Shown here piece by piece: positions 24,760 through 34,990 of a DNA stretch of 64,000 nucleotides. The stretch's first letter is position 1. The number at the start of each line of letters is the position of its first letter. The stretch is from Vicia villosa (lineage: Eukaryota > Streptophyta > Magnoliopsida > Fabales > Fabaceae), in NCBI RefSeq assembly GCF_029867415.1, contig NC_081183.1, positions 30,591,806 through 30,655,805 of the forward strand, read 5' to 3'. The position numbers and the translations under genes were made by a program. Under the pieces are notes generated by a model. That model was not told where the DNA came from. It searched no databases and was given only the letters and a program-made list of their open reading frames with translations.

Positions 24760-24773
24760 GATGCCCCTATTTA
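24760..24773 (-). other. Ogre polypurine tract
   Basis: On the minus strand AAATAGGGGCATC lies directly before the 3' LTR start TGTCATACC. The related element C2 has AATAGGGGCAGC at the same place (54797-54810). Confidence 0.75.
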
Positions 24774-24982
24774 AGTTTCTTCAACCTGAGACATGAAGAT
24801 TGAAAATCTTCATTTTGATAGGGTGGAAGAGACTTAAATATCAGAAGACGCGAATTTTGGACCTAAGATACCAAAATTGCGAATGATGTAAGGATATCTT
24901 TACCAAGGGGATATCAAGAACTGACTCCACTGGGAACAAGAGATCGGGAAGGATGTCTCAATCCGCTTTAGGAAGAGAATCC

Positions 24983-25027
<45 letters not shown>

Positions 25028-26642
25028 GGAAAGCAAGTGTATGTTTCACAGGGGAATGATAGCTTTGTAAGAAAAGCTTACCTATCGACATTATCGACTA
25101 TCAGCATGGGGATAGACTTGTTTAATAATGCGAAGGTGAAAGGTATGAAACTGTATTACCGACTACCAGCATTGTGATAGACTTGACAAGGTAAAAAAGT
25201 TTCAAAGGTTCGGTTAATATTATCGACTATCAGCATTGGGATAGACATGTTTAATAATATAACCAGAACAAAAGGTTACCGACTACCAGCCTTGTGATAG
25301 TGGTTTTGAAGACACGATCAATTATCAGCCAAGTGATAAAATGATTCTGGAGACTTTGCTAGGGAAATTACTGGTTATTCAGCCTTGTGAACAGTAATAA
25401 GGCCCTGATTGTCGAATGGTCTTCATGATTGATTTCCTAGAGAGGAAAAATCTTTTGAAAGAGACATAAGCTGCTCAGATGATGAGGCTATTGCTTATTG
25501 TCTGTTTTTTTTTTTTTTTTTTTCACGACCCTATTTGAGGAATCGGAATTTGAATCTTTGGTAAAGACAGGGTTCTATCCAAGAATGAATTGGAAAGAGA
25601 CAGTCAAACAAGACTTTGTATCCATGAGGAATGAACTCAACGGGATTTTCTCCTTCGTTTTGAGAGGAGAAAACTAAAGCAACCTTCTTCCACGAAGAAT
25701 GATCTCAGTGGGGAACTGGAGAAAGAAAGATGTTCTTTCTGCTTATGGGTGACAATCTACTGGAGAGATGACACGCCCATACTTGTTTCTCTTCTTCTTC
25801 TTTTTTTTTTTTGGGAATAGATATATCCTGAACAAGCGATTATTGAAAAATGCAAGAATGCATAAATGATGTAAATATGTATGAATGATGAATGTCATGA
25901 ATGTAGCATGCATACTGACAATACTGACAGACAGAGGAGTATATACTGGAGAAGGACCGACGTCGCAATACAACCAGATACTTGGCAAATGTTTTTCAAC
26001 ACGTTGTAGATAGCACTGGTGATGAATGGTGCTGCATGTTTTAAACTTCTCTGGGGAAGATGAGCATCTCTTCTCATTGATACGGAAGAATCTTTTCACT
26101 GGAGATGGAAAATCTTCGTCAATGGGGATAGAAGACCTTCTTCACTGGGAATAGAAGAGCCTTTTCACTGGGGATAGAAGAGCTTCGTCCTATGGAGATA
26201 GCTGTTGATGTTCCTTCTGTTGTTCACAACTCAAAGGAAAGTTTCGCTTTTATTTTGAAAAAGTGAAGTAAATTCATTTAAAACTTTTTTTCTTTTTTTT
26301 TTCAAAAGTGAATAACACAATTAAAGCGTCATTTTGCAGGCTAAAAGAAATTAGAGATTGCAAACAAATGGGCACAAGGCTCAAATTTATTTAATAGGAT
26401 GGAAATCAGCTAAAGGCGTGATTCCATGGAGTATTTACAAAAGTTGGAAATGGTAATTATGCGGAAAAGGCTACATTGAAGGCAATAACCACTATTCCCC
26501 CTAACAACTTTGAGTTCCAACTGTGCTTGTTGCTTCAGATTGGCGATGATTTGATTGAAGATCCTTTGATGACGTACAGACTTTTCAGGTGACGAAGTAT
26601 GGACTGATGCAGTTACTTTGTCATAAATCCCTAATTTTTGCC
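24774..26642 (-). other. Ogre 3' non-coding region
   Basis: This is the 1.9 kb between the pol-proximal hairpins and the PPT, with no coding frame on either strand. From right to left it holds three to four CACTGGGGATAGAAG-like repeats at about 26050-26190, a long T tract at 24985-25026 with shorter ones at 25506-25522 and 25800-25812, and the covarying hairpin array at 25089-25397. A long 3' UTR is typical of Ogre. Confidence 0.7.
25089..25397 (-). repeat. Array of six two-tier hairpins with conserved octaloop and covarying stems
   Basis: On the plus strand, apical hairpins such as CTATC-AGCATTGG-GATAG, CTACC-AGCCTTGT-GATAG and TTATC-AGCCAAGT-GATAA recur. Most have 5-bp stems and all have about 8-nt loops starting AGC. 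CTACC/GATAG contains a G.U pair on the sense (minus) strand. Each apical hairpin is enclosed by its own lower stem: CATTAT/ATAATG, TTACC/GGTAA, TATTAT/ATAATA extended by GGTTA/TAACC, ATCA/TGAT, and TTACTG/CAGTAA. Different lower stems with preserved pairing are strong covariation evidence. The loop matches the LTR array at 37984-38187. The function is unknown. Confidence 0.72.
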
Positions 26643-26787
26643 TAGATTGCCCTTTCAGGTTTTCAATCTACCAGGATAAATTTTTCTGTTTATTGTCTCT
26701 AACTTTTGCCTGGACCGCCCTTTCGGGTTTTCAGTCCACCGAGACGCTCATTTTTGCCTAAGTCGCCCTTTGCGGGTTTTCAACTTA
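26643..26787 (-). repeat. Three covarying hairpins just downstream of pol
   Basis: Three units of about 60 bp lie between the pol stop and the 3' region. Their stems differ but remain paired: TAGATTG/CAATCTA (26643-26670), TGGAC/GTCCA (26711-26738) and TAAGT/ACTTA (26759-26787). On the sense (minus) strand each has an inner CCC/GGG stem capped by GAAA (CCCGAAAGGG), by CCTGAAAGGG, or by GCAAA. Each is followed by GGCAAAA on the sense strand (the first variant by GGCAAAAA). The first two are GNRA-type tetraloops. Confidence 0.7.
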
Positions 26788-26809
26788 CCGAGCTGTTCTT
26801 TTGTTCTTT

Positions 26810-29800
26810 TTAGACAAAGTATTTCTTGACTGCATCAGCATTGACAGGATGTGGGAGTTCATCACCATCCATGGTTGTAAGAATCATGGCGCCGCCAGAA
26901 AATGTTCTTTTGACAACATACGGGCCTTCGTAGTTAGGAGACCATTTGCCCCTAGAATCTGGTTGAAAAGACAAGATCTTTTTAAGCACGAGGTCGCCTT
27001 CTCGAAATTCACGAGGTCGAACCTTTTTGTTGATGGCTTGTTTCATCCTTGCTTGGTATAACTGTCCATGGCATAGAGCAGTCATACGTTTCTCTTCGAT
27101 TAAGTTCAACTGATCGTATCTGTTTTGACACCATTCAGCCTCTGATAACTTAGTTTCCATGAGGACTCTTATTGATGGGATTTCAACTTCTACGGGGAGC
27201 ACAGCTTCCATGCCGTATACCAAAGAAAAGGGAGTTGCCCCTGTTGAAGTACGGACTGAAGTACGGTACCCATGTAAAGCAAATGGTAGCATTTCATGCC
27301 AGTCTTTGTAAGTGACGACCATTTTCTGGACAATCTTCTTAATGTTCTTGTTGGCAGCTTCAACGGCGCCGTTCATTTTTGGTCTGTAAGGAGAAGAGTT
27401 ATGATGCTCAATCTTGAATTCCTCACACAATTCTTCCATCATTTTGTTGTTCAAGTTTGAACCATTATCGGTAATGATCTTGCTGGGAATACCATATCGA
27501 CAAATGATGTTGTTCTTGATAAACCTCACAACCACTTGTCTTGTAACATTGGCGTAAGATGCTGCTTCGACCCATTTGGTGAAGTAATCAATGGCTACCA
27601 GGATGAAACGATGACCGTTTGAAGCTTTCGGTTCGATCATTCCAATCATGTCGATACCCCACATGGAGAAAGGCCATGGAGATGAGAGAACGTTGAGTAG
27701 AGTCGGTGGCACATGGATCTTATCTGCATAGATCTGGCACTTGTGACATCTCTTCACGTGTTTGTAACAATCAGATTCCATTGTCAACCAATAGTATCCT
27801 GCTCTTAAGATCTTTTTGGACATTGCATGCCCGTTTGAATGAGTTCCAAAGGACCCTTCATGCACTTCATGCATTAACATGTCTGCTTCGTGCCTATCCA
27901 CACATCTGAGCAAAACCATGTCGAAGTTTCTTTTGTATAGCACATCTCCGTTCAGGAAAAAACTGCCAGAAAGCCTCCTTAGAGTTTTCTTATCTTTGTT
28001 TGATGCCCCAAGCGGGTATTCTTGAGTTTGAAGGAAGCGTTTGATGTCGTGAAACCACGGTTTATCATCGATGACTGCTTCAGTTGCAAATACATAGGCG
28101 GGCCTTTCAAGGCGCGTGATTCTGACTGTAGGCATATCATTCCAATGATTGACTTTGAACATGGAAGATAGAGTAGCCAAGGCGTCTGCCATTCGATTCT
28201 GATCTCGAGGTATATGATGCAATTCAACCTTGTTGAAGAAAGTCAACAGACGTCTTGCATAATCTCTGTAAGGAATCAAGCCAGGGTGGTAAGTTTCCCA
28301 TTTGTCTTTGATTTGGTTGATCACAAGGGCTGAATCTCCATATATGTCTAGGATTTTGATCCTTAAGTCAATGGCTTCTTCGAGACCCATGATACAAGCT
28401 TCATATTCTGCGATGTTGTTGGTGCAATCAAATAGCAATCTGGCGGAGAACGGGATATGAGTACCCTTGGGAGTGATGATGATTGCCCCAATTCCATTGC
28501 TAAAAGCGTTTACTGCTCCATCAAAAATTAGGCCCCATCTTGATCCAGGATCAGGACCTTCTTCAGGTAACGGTTCGTCACAATCTTTCATCTTCAAGTA
28601 CAAGACATCTTCATCAGGAAAGTCAAACTTGAGAGATTGATATTCATTGATTGGTTGATGCGCCAAATGATCGGCGAGAATGCTTCCTTTGACCGCTTTT
28701 TGAGCACGGTATTCAATGTCATATTCGGATAACAGCATTTGCCATCGGGCAATCCTTCCTGTTAAGGCAGGCTTTTCAAAGACGTACTTGATCGGATCCA
28801 TTTTGGAGATTAACCAAGTAGTATTGTTGATCATGTATTGGCGGAGACGTTTTGAAGCCCAAGCCAAAGCACAACATGTTTTTTCGAGCATGGAGTAACG
28901 AGACTCACAGTCTGTGAATTTCTTACTCAAGTAATAAATGGCATGCTCCTTCTTACCAGTTTCATCTTGCTGTCCAAGCATACAACCCATGGATTCTTCC
29001 AACACAGTAAGGTACATGATTAATGGTCTTCCTTCAACTGGAGGAATTAGTATTGGTGGTTCCAACAGGTATTCTTTGATGCTGTCGAACGCTTTCTGGC
29101 AATCTTCAGTCCATACAACCCCTTGATCTTTGCGGAGCAGCTTGAAAATTGGCCCACAAGTAGCAGTCATTTGAGAGATAAATCTGGAGATGTAATTCAA
29201 TCGTCCAAGAAATCCTCTTACTTGCTTTTCAGTTTTTGGTGCAGGCATCTCTTGAATAGCTCTGACTTTGTCGGGATCTACTTCAATACCTCTTTGGCTG
29301 ACAATGAAACCCAAGAGTTTTCCAGATCTAACCCCAAAAGTGCATTTGTTAGGATTCAAACGAAGCTGATATTTCCTTAGTCGTTGAAACAACTTCAAAA
29401 GGTATTCAATATGTTCTTCTTCTGTGCTGGACTTGGCTATCATGTCGTCCACATAAACTTCAATTTCTTTATGCATCATGTCATGAAAGAGAGTAGTCAT
29501 TGCCCTTTGGTAAGTTGCGCCTGCATTCTTTAATCCAAACGGCATCACTTTGTAGCAAAAGGTACCCCATGGGGTGATGAAAGATGTCTTCTCCATGTCT
29601 TCGGGAGCCATCTTGATCTGATTATAACCGGAGAACCCGTCCATGAAGGAAAAGACGTTGAACTTAGCGGTGTTATCAACCAGCATGTCGATATGTGGTA
29701 ATGGAAAGTCATCTTTTGGACTGGCTTTGTTCAAGTCACGGTAGTCAACACACATTCTGACTTTGCCATCTTTCTTCGGAACTGGCACTATGTTGGCCAA

Positions 29801-30275
29801 CCATTGAGGATATTCAGAGGTGACAAGAAAACCTGCGTCGAGTTGCTTTTGAACTTCCACTTTGATCTTGTTAGCCATATCAGGGTGAGTCCTTCGCAAT
29901 TTCTGCTTAACTGGCGGACATTCTGGCTTCAATGGTAAGTAATGCTGAACAATATTGGTATCCAACCCAGGCATGTCTTGGTAGGACCAGGCAAACACGT
30001 CAACATATTCTTTGAGAAGGTCTGTCAACTTACTCTTGATATCAGCATCAAGTAGCGATCCAATGGTCACTTCTTTTTTGTCTTCTTCAGAACCCAAGTT
30101 GATCTTTTCTAAAGGCTCTTTGTGAGGCAGAATGGCTCTTTCCTCGTGCTTAAGTAATCGAGAGATCTCGTCCGGGATCTCCTCTTCTTCCTCTTCTTCG
30201 GCTTCGAACACAGGAAACTCAAAGTTGGGAGAGGGCATAGGGTTATTGCATTCAATGGGTTTATCAATAATAAAT
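26810..30275 (-). CDS. pol: Ogre pol: RT, RNase H, archaeal-type RNase H, integrase (second exon)
   Basis: This is the second exon of the Ogre gag-pol polyprotein, open to the stop at 26810. Reverse transcriptase carries VDYRDLNKASPKDDFPLPHI and the catalytic YVDDM near 29450. A gypsy-type RNase H and connection domain follows. A second RNase H of the archaeal type comes next (FDGAVNAFSNGIGAII near 28520, NIAEYEACIMGLEEA, GDSALVINQI), the dual-RNase H arrangement typical of the Tat/Ogre lineage. Integrase has the HHCC zinc site (H...H...CHKCQIY), the first catalytic Asp in WGIDMIGMIEP (about 27650), then ITDNGSNLNN and the Glu in NGAVEAANKN. There is no chromodomain. Without splicing, an ATG at 30283 opens the same frame. 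Spliced with the gag-protease exon it gives 2496 residues. No stops or frameshifts, so it is probably functional. Confidence 0.95.
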
Positions 30276-30642
30276 CTGCACATGTGATTTATATTTATTT
30301 CAGAAAGTTTATGAATGCAGGAGTGTATGCAGATCTCTTTTTTTTTTTTGAAAAAGTTTTTTTTTTATTTTATTTTGGTTTTTTAGGATTACCATTTCCA
30401 GAAAAAAGCAAAAATAAAACATATAATGTAGGGAATTCAAAATGACACTTTATTTATGATTCATTTTTGAAATAAAGCCCTAAACACAAACTCATTTGCC
30501 TTGGGCAGGACAAAGAGGGAAACTTTTAAAACAAAGCCCTATACACAAAGTTATTTGGGCGGAACATTTAAAAGCAAAGCCCTATAAAACATCTCTCTGC
30601 TTTGGGCAAGGCAGGAGGTCAAAATAACAGCGAGGTGATTAC
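30276..30642 (-). other. Ogre pro-RT intron (367 bp)
   Basis: On the minus strand, TCAAA|GTAATC (donor at 30642) and ATGTGCAG|ATTTATT (acceptor at 30276) join the gag-protease ORF to pol in frame, giving RRSK followed by FIIDKP. Unspliced RNA hits a TAA immediately at the donor. This matches the known Ogre intron between protease and RT, thought to set the ratio of Gag to Gag-Pol. Confidence 0.82.
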
Positions 30643-33600
30643 TTTGAGCGGCGAACAACATTCGGAACGTCGACAGCCTTCCAGTAGCAACGAACTCCTC
30701 TGTGTATTATGTATTCAGGAAAATCCTCCCCAGAGTGATCTTCAGTATTGACATTGACCGCTGGTCGAGCAGGATTTGAAGGTCCTGGTTTGTCACTCTT
30801 GTTCTTTGTAGAGTTGAAACGGTCTTCTTCTACTTCTTGAAGAGCATATGATGAGTCACAATCTTCAGAATTTTCAGGATGTATTTCCCAGTCTCCAGGA
30901 TGAAGAGACTCATTGTCAGCGACACTTTCTGAGTCAGTTGCGGGGCCATCTTCCCCTTCATCTTCAAAAATGGCATTTATGTGATAATAACCATCTTCAG
31001 GATTATAAACCTTGGCAGATGCGTTGAAGCCGAAATCTTCAGTAATTTTAGGCTGCTGAGAAAATTGACAGGGCTGATAAGCCTCTTCTGGTTGACTATT
31101 ATATTCAAAGGAATCTCCCCATCCAGTTGGTTGGATATCCTCAATCGCAATCTTGTAACTTTCAGGTGCAGTGTACTTCACCATATAATCAAATTTTCCA
31201 CTTGGTTGTCCCAAGGTGTCCCAGATCTCTGCAGGAACAGGCTCAATTTCTTTGCCTTTGGATTTCTCTGAAGGAGGATATGGTTCTTCCTGAGATATGT
31301 ATCCCGAGTCATTGAGATAACATTTCCATTCTTCTTCAGTATCAGGTAGACCTTCTTCGATACATTCTTCGATAAGGACATTAACCTCTTGAGGAATCGG
31401 GTTAAGGAATCCTCCACTAATGAATGTTTCTTTGATCGGACGAAGGGTTTCATCCTTCTTGGTGCAGTTTGAGAATGTTAGTGAACATCCGAGACCTGCT
31501 CTAGTTTCATTCTTGGTCGGGATCACAACTTGCCCCCAGCCAGTGGTAGTTCCATCTTTCACTACTTTCACTGCCTCTTTGTAAGAAGAGATTGATGCTT
31601 TCCTTTTGGAAGATTCGTCTTCTAAAGAGAGACCTTGGAACTGCGTTCCTTCCACATCATCAGCACTTATGAAAGAGAAATTGGATAAATGACTCACCAT
31701 CAAGGCTTGTTCCCCATTTATTGTTACCAATTTTCCGTTTGTTACAAATTTTAACTTTTGATGGAGTGTAGAAGTTACTGCCCCTGCTTCGTGGATCCAT
31801 GGTCGTCCTAACAGACAGCTATAAGCAGCTTGAATGTCCATGACCTGGAAGGTAATTTGAAATGTATGTGGACCAATTGTCATGGGAAGGTTGACTTCGC
31901 CGATAACAGATTTTCGCGATCCATCAAATGCTTTGACAATTACACCACTGAACTTCATAGGCATTCCTTGGTAAGACAAGCGAGCAAGAGTCGTTTTTGG
32001 CATCACATTCAAGGAAGATCCGGTGTCTACCAACACATTGGACAAAGAGTCTGACTGACAGTTCATAGAAATGTGCAAAGCAAGATTGTGATTTTTACCC
32101 TCCTCGGGGAGTTCTTCATCACAGAAGCTTAAATTGTTGCAAGCTGTTATGTTGGCTATTATCCCATCAAAGTGATCAACAGTCACATCATGGTCTACAA
32201 AAGCTTGATCCAAGACCTTCATCAGGGCTTCCCTGTGGGCTTCTGAGTTTAAAAGCAATGAAAGTATTGAGATCTTTGAAGGAGTCTGCATAAGCTGATC
32301 CACAATCTTGTATTCACTTCTTTTGATAAGCTTCAAAATTTCGTCAAAGTCTGGATTGACATTGGTTCCACTGGATTGACCAACATCAGTGTTTGTATTA
32401 CTGACAGGAGTTTCCTCAGGATTCCCCATTGGTGTATTGACAGAATTTTGTCCGGTTGTAGGAGCAACAGGCTGCTTTGGAGGTAGTGGAGTATACACAC
32501 GTCCACTTCTTGTTACTCGACTTACATCAGCGATGTTCACGACAGATGAAAGAGTTGTTAAAGGAACTTCTTGTCCGTCCTTTATCATTGTCGCATTGTA
32601 GTTATATGGAACTGCCTTGTCAGAGTCATAGGGAACAGGTCCAAGTAAACAAATGATCAAAGGAGCAAATGGAACCTTCGGCTTGTTGTAAGTAACTTCC
32701 ATGCGCTCAGGCATGTTGAAATGAGGAATGATGATGTTAACTGTAGGCATTTCCGAGTTGATATCTGAGACTAAAAGCTCATGCGGATAACATCCTATCA
32801 TGTTAACTTCATTCTCATCCCTATTTCTGTAGATCTCAATAGTACCATTATCTAGCAAAACTTGGAGATCTCTTCTCACAATTGAACACCCGTGAGGATC
32901 CACACAACATATTCTACAGGAACCGTATTGATGCTGGCGAAAATTCGGCCCTCGACAGAGAGTGGCATGCATTTGTACCAAATCTGCTCTTGAGAAGTTG
33001 ATATTATAGACTCGGTATTGGCCAGGACATCCATACACCATGTTTACAGCATGCCCTCCATGATTGGGCAGCGGATTTGCTTGCACATTAGGATTCAAAT
33101 TTCTGAAAGAGAGAAGATTAGATCTAACCAACCTCTGAACTTCATATTTCAAAGCTATGCAATGCTCAAGGTCATGGCCAGGTGCTCCTTGATGATAAGG
33201 GCATGAGACCTCAGCTTTGTACCACCATGGGAGTTTCTCAGGTACGGGTGGTGGTGCTTTAGTTTGAACAAGACCTCTTTCAATCAAAGCAGGGTACAAC
33301 TCTGTATAGGTCATTGGAATCGGATCAAACTGTGGAGCTCTTTGCACACAATTCTGATTATTGTTAAACTGCTGAGCCTGTGGTCGAGGCTGTTGTTGTT
33401 GAAACTGCGGAGTAAACCCCGGATTCGGTGCTGTATTAATGGCTGGTGCAATAGCAGCTACCTGTCGTTGACGATTAACATTTCCTCTTGGCCTCCCTTG
33501 GGATACCATGTCAACACTTTGTTCTTTCTTCTTTGGGAAACCACTTCCGAACTTTTTGGTTCCGCTTGAAGTTCCACCTTCTTTAGTTAGACGTCCGGTT

Positions 33601-34667
33601 CGGACTCCTTCTTCTAGACGCATCCCCATGTTTACCATTTCGGTGAAATCACTTGGAGCACTAGCAATCATGCGTTCATAATAAAACGGACTGAGAGTAT
33701 TCAAAAAGATCTTTGTCATCTCTTTCTCTTTTAACGGTGGATTAATCTGAGCAGCAGTTTCTCTCCAACGTTGGGCATACTCTTTGAAAGCTTCATGGTC
33801 TTTCTGAGCCATGGATCGAAGCTGATCTCTGTCTGGAGCCATATCCGAGTTGTATTTGTATTGTCGGACAAAGGCCTCACCTAGGTCATTGAATGTTCGA
33901 ATATTAGTGCTATCCAAGCCTGTGTACCACTTCACTGCGGCACCAGTCAAACTGTCTTGAAAGTAATGGATAAGCAACTGATGATTATCTGCATAAGTAG
34001 ACATCTTTCTGGCATACATCACGAGATGACTTTGTGGACAAGAACTTCCTTTGTACTTCTCAAAGTCAGGGACCTTGAACTTAGCAGGTATTTGTACACT
34101 GGGAACCAAACATAGCTCCTGGGCATTCTTTCCAAACAAATCTTTTCCACGAATAGCTTTGACTTCCAGTTGAATCTTGTTGAACTGTTCTTGGAGATCT
34201 TCCACAAGATTACGCTGATTTATGCTATCATCCTGATCATGATAAATCTCATTGCCACCATAAGGAACTGTGTGAACCGTAGGGGTCGGAACTGTCATAG
34301 TGGGTTGAGACAGTGCCATAGTAATCTGGGAAAAAGTTACCCCCGAATGTGGAATAAACGCCGAACCTTGTGCAGTAGGCGCTTCAGTTGTAGCTGTTTG
34401 AACCCCAGAGAAATTATGACGGAAACCTGTACCAAAGCTGAAAGGCGGGCCCCAACCTTCTGGCATGGAGAAAGATGGAATGTTGAATGCAACTGTAGAA
34501 ACTGGAGTAGTGACTTCAGATGTTACTGTTGCTTGACTGTTGGGTGGCGGCGGCTGATTCTGTGCGGCCATTAAAGAGTCAACCAGAGTAGTGAGACTTT
34601 CCAACTTTTCCTGAAGGGTGGTCACTGTACCACGGAGCTCAATATTCTCTTGTTCAGAGTGTTCCAT
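30639..34667 (-). CDS. gag-pro: Ogre gag-protease (1342 aa unspliced; first exon of gag-pol)
   Basis: The ATG at 34667 opens a 1342-codon frame ending in TAA inside the intron donor. Residues 1-40 form a coiled coil, followed by a Pro/Gln/Thr-rich segment. The retrotransposon gag domain lies at about residues 195-370 (FKVPDFEKYKGSSCPQ, DSLTGAAVKWYTGL, AFVRQY, FKEYAQRWRETAAQI). A Cys/His cluster CPYHQGAPGHDLEHC resembles a variant zinc knuckle. The aspartic protease active site is LVDTGSSLNVMP at about residue 880. The C-terminal 300 residues are acidic (repeated Glu/Asp/Ser) and of unknown role. The protein forms the capsid-like particle and its own protease. It begins 323 bp after ORF1 and is intact. 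Confidence 0.94.
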   Translation of the reverse strand: MEHSEQENIELRGTVTTLQEKLESLTTLVDSLMAAQNQPPPPNSQATVTSEVTTPVSTVAFNIPSFSMPEGWGPPFSFGTGFRHNFSGVQTATTEAPTAQGSAFIPHSGVTFSQITMALSQPTMTVPTPTVHTVPYGGNEIYHDQDDSINQRNLVEDLQEQFNKIQLEVKAIRGKDLFGKNAQELCLVPSVQIPAKFKVPDFEKYKGSSCPQSHLVMYARKMSTYADNHQLLIHYFQDSLTGAAVKWYTGLDSTNIRTFNDLGEAFVRQYKYNSDMAPDRDQLRSMAQKDHEAFKEYAQRWRETAAQINPPLKEKEMTKIFLNTLSPFYYERMIASAPSDFTEMVNMGMRLEEGVRTGRLTKEGGTSSGTKKFGSGFPKKKEQSVDMVSQGRPRGNVNRQRQVAAIAPAINTAPNPGFTPQFQQQQPRPQAQQFNNNQNCVQRAPQFDPIPMTYTELYPALIERGLVQTKAPPPVPEKLPWWYKAEVSCPYHQGAPGHDLEHCIALKYEVQRLVRSNLLSFRNLNPNVQANPLPNHGGHAVNMVYGCPGQYRVYNINFSRADLVQMHATLCRGPNFRQHQYGSCRICCVDPHGCSIVRRDLQVLLDNGTIEIYRNRDENEVNMIGCYPHELLVSDINSEMPTVNIIIPHFNMPERMEVTYNKPKVPFAPLIICLLGPVPYDSDKAVPYNYNATMIKDGQEVPLTTLSSVVNIADVSRVTRSGRVYTPLPPKQPVAPTTGQNSVNTPMGNPEETPVSNTNTDVGQSSGTNVNPDFDEILKLIKRSEYKIVDQLMQTPSKISILSLLLNSEAHREALMKVLDQAFVDHDVTVDHFDGIIANITACNNLSFCDEELPEEGKNHNLALHISMNCQSDSLSNVLVDTGSSLNVMPKTTLARLSYQGMPMKFSGVIVKAFDGSRKSVIGEVNLPMTIGPHTFQITFQVMDIQAAYSCLLGRPWIHEAGAVTSTLHQKLKFVTNGKLVTINGEQALMVSHLSNFSFISADDVEGTQFQGLSLEDESSKRKASISSYKEAVKVVKDGTTTGWGQVVIPTKNETRAGLGCSLTFSNCTKKDETLRPIKETFISGGFLNPIPQEVNVLIEECIEEGLPDTEEEWKCYLNDSGYISQEEPYPPSEKSKGKEIEPVPAEIWDTLGQPSGKFDYMVKYTAPESYKIAIEDIQPTGWGDSFEYNSQPEEAYQPCQFSQQPKITEDFGFNASAKVYNPEDGYYHINAIFEDEGEDGPATDSESVADNESLHPGDWEIHPENSEDCDSSYALQEVEEDRFNSTKNKSDKPGPSNPARPAVNVNTEDHSGEDFPEYIIHRGVRCYWKAVDVPNVVRRSK

Positions 34668-34990
34668 TACTCTTCTTCTGCTTGAACGAGTATTGTATCT
34701 GTGATCTGATTGCGAGCGCGGTCGAGAAACTTTGAGACGCGACAGCTTGACGATCTATTGGAGAAAGATCCAAAAGATAAGACTCTATACAACAGACTCG
34801 ATATGCAGAATGATGTATGCAAAAAGAAGTTTATGATTTTTCCAAACATTTTAAAGATTATTTCCTTGCAAACATTTGAACACAAACTATTCTTTTATTC
34901 ATTTTTTTTTATTCAATAATGGGAAATGTTACAACATTGGAGCGTAGCTCCTTACAAAAGTAAATGATAAATAAAAAAGCTAAACAAATC
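34668..34990 (-). other. ORF1-gag spacer in Ogre
   Basis: This is 323 bp between the ORF1 stop and the gag ATG, with short minus-strand frames only. No splice or internal ribosome entry evidence can be read directly. How gag is translated downstream of ORF1 is not explained by the sequence. Confidence 0.5.

Noticed and set aside
24900..25177. ORFs across the long T/A tract
   Set aside because: Poly-Phe and poly-Lys translations of a homopolymer; not genes.
30283..30639. Programmed frameshift between Ogre gag-pro and pol
   Set aside because: Splice donor and acceptor join the frames exactly, and an intron here is established for Ogre, so recoding is not needed.
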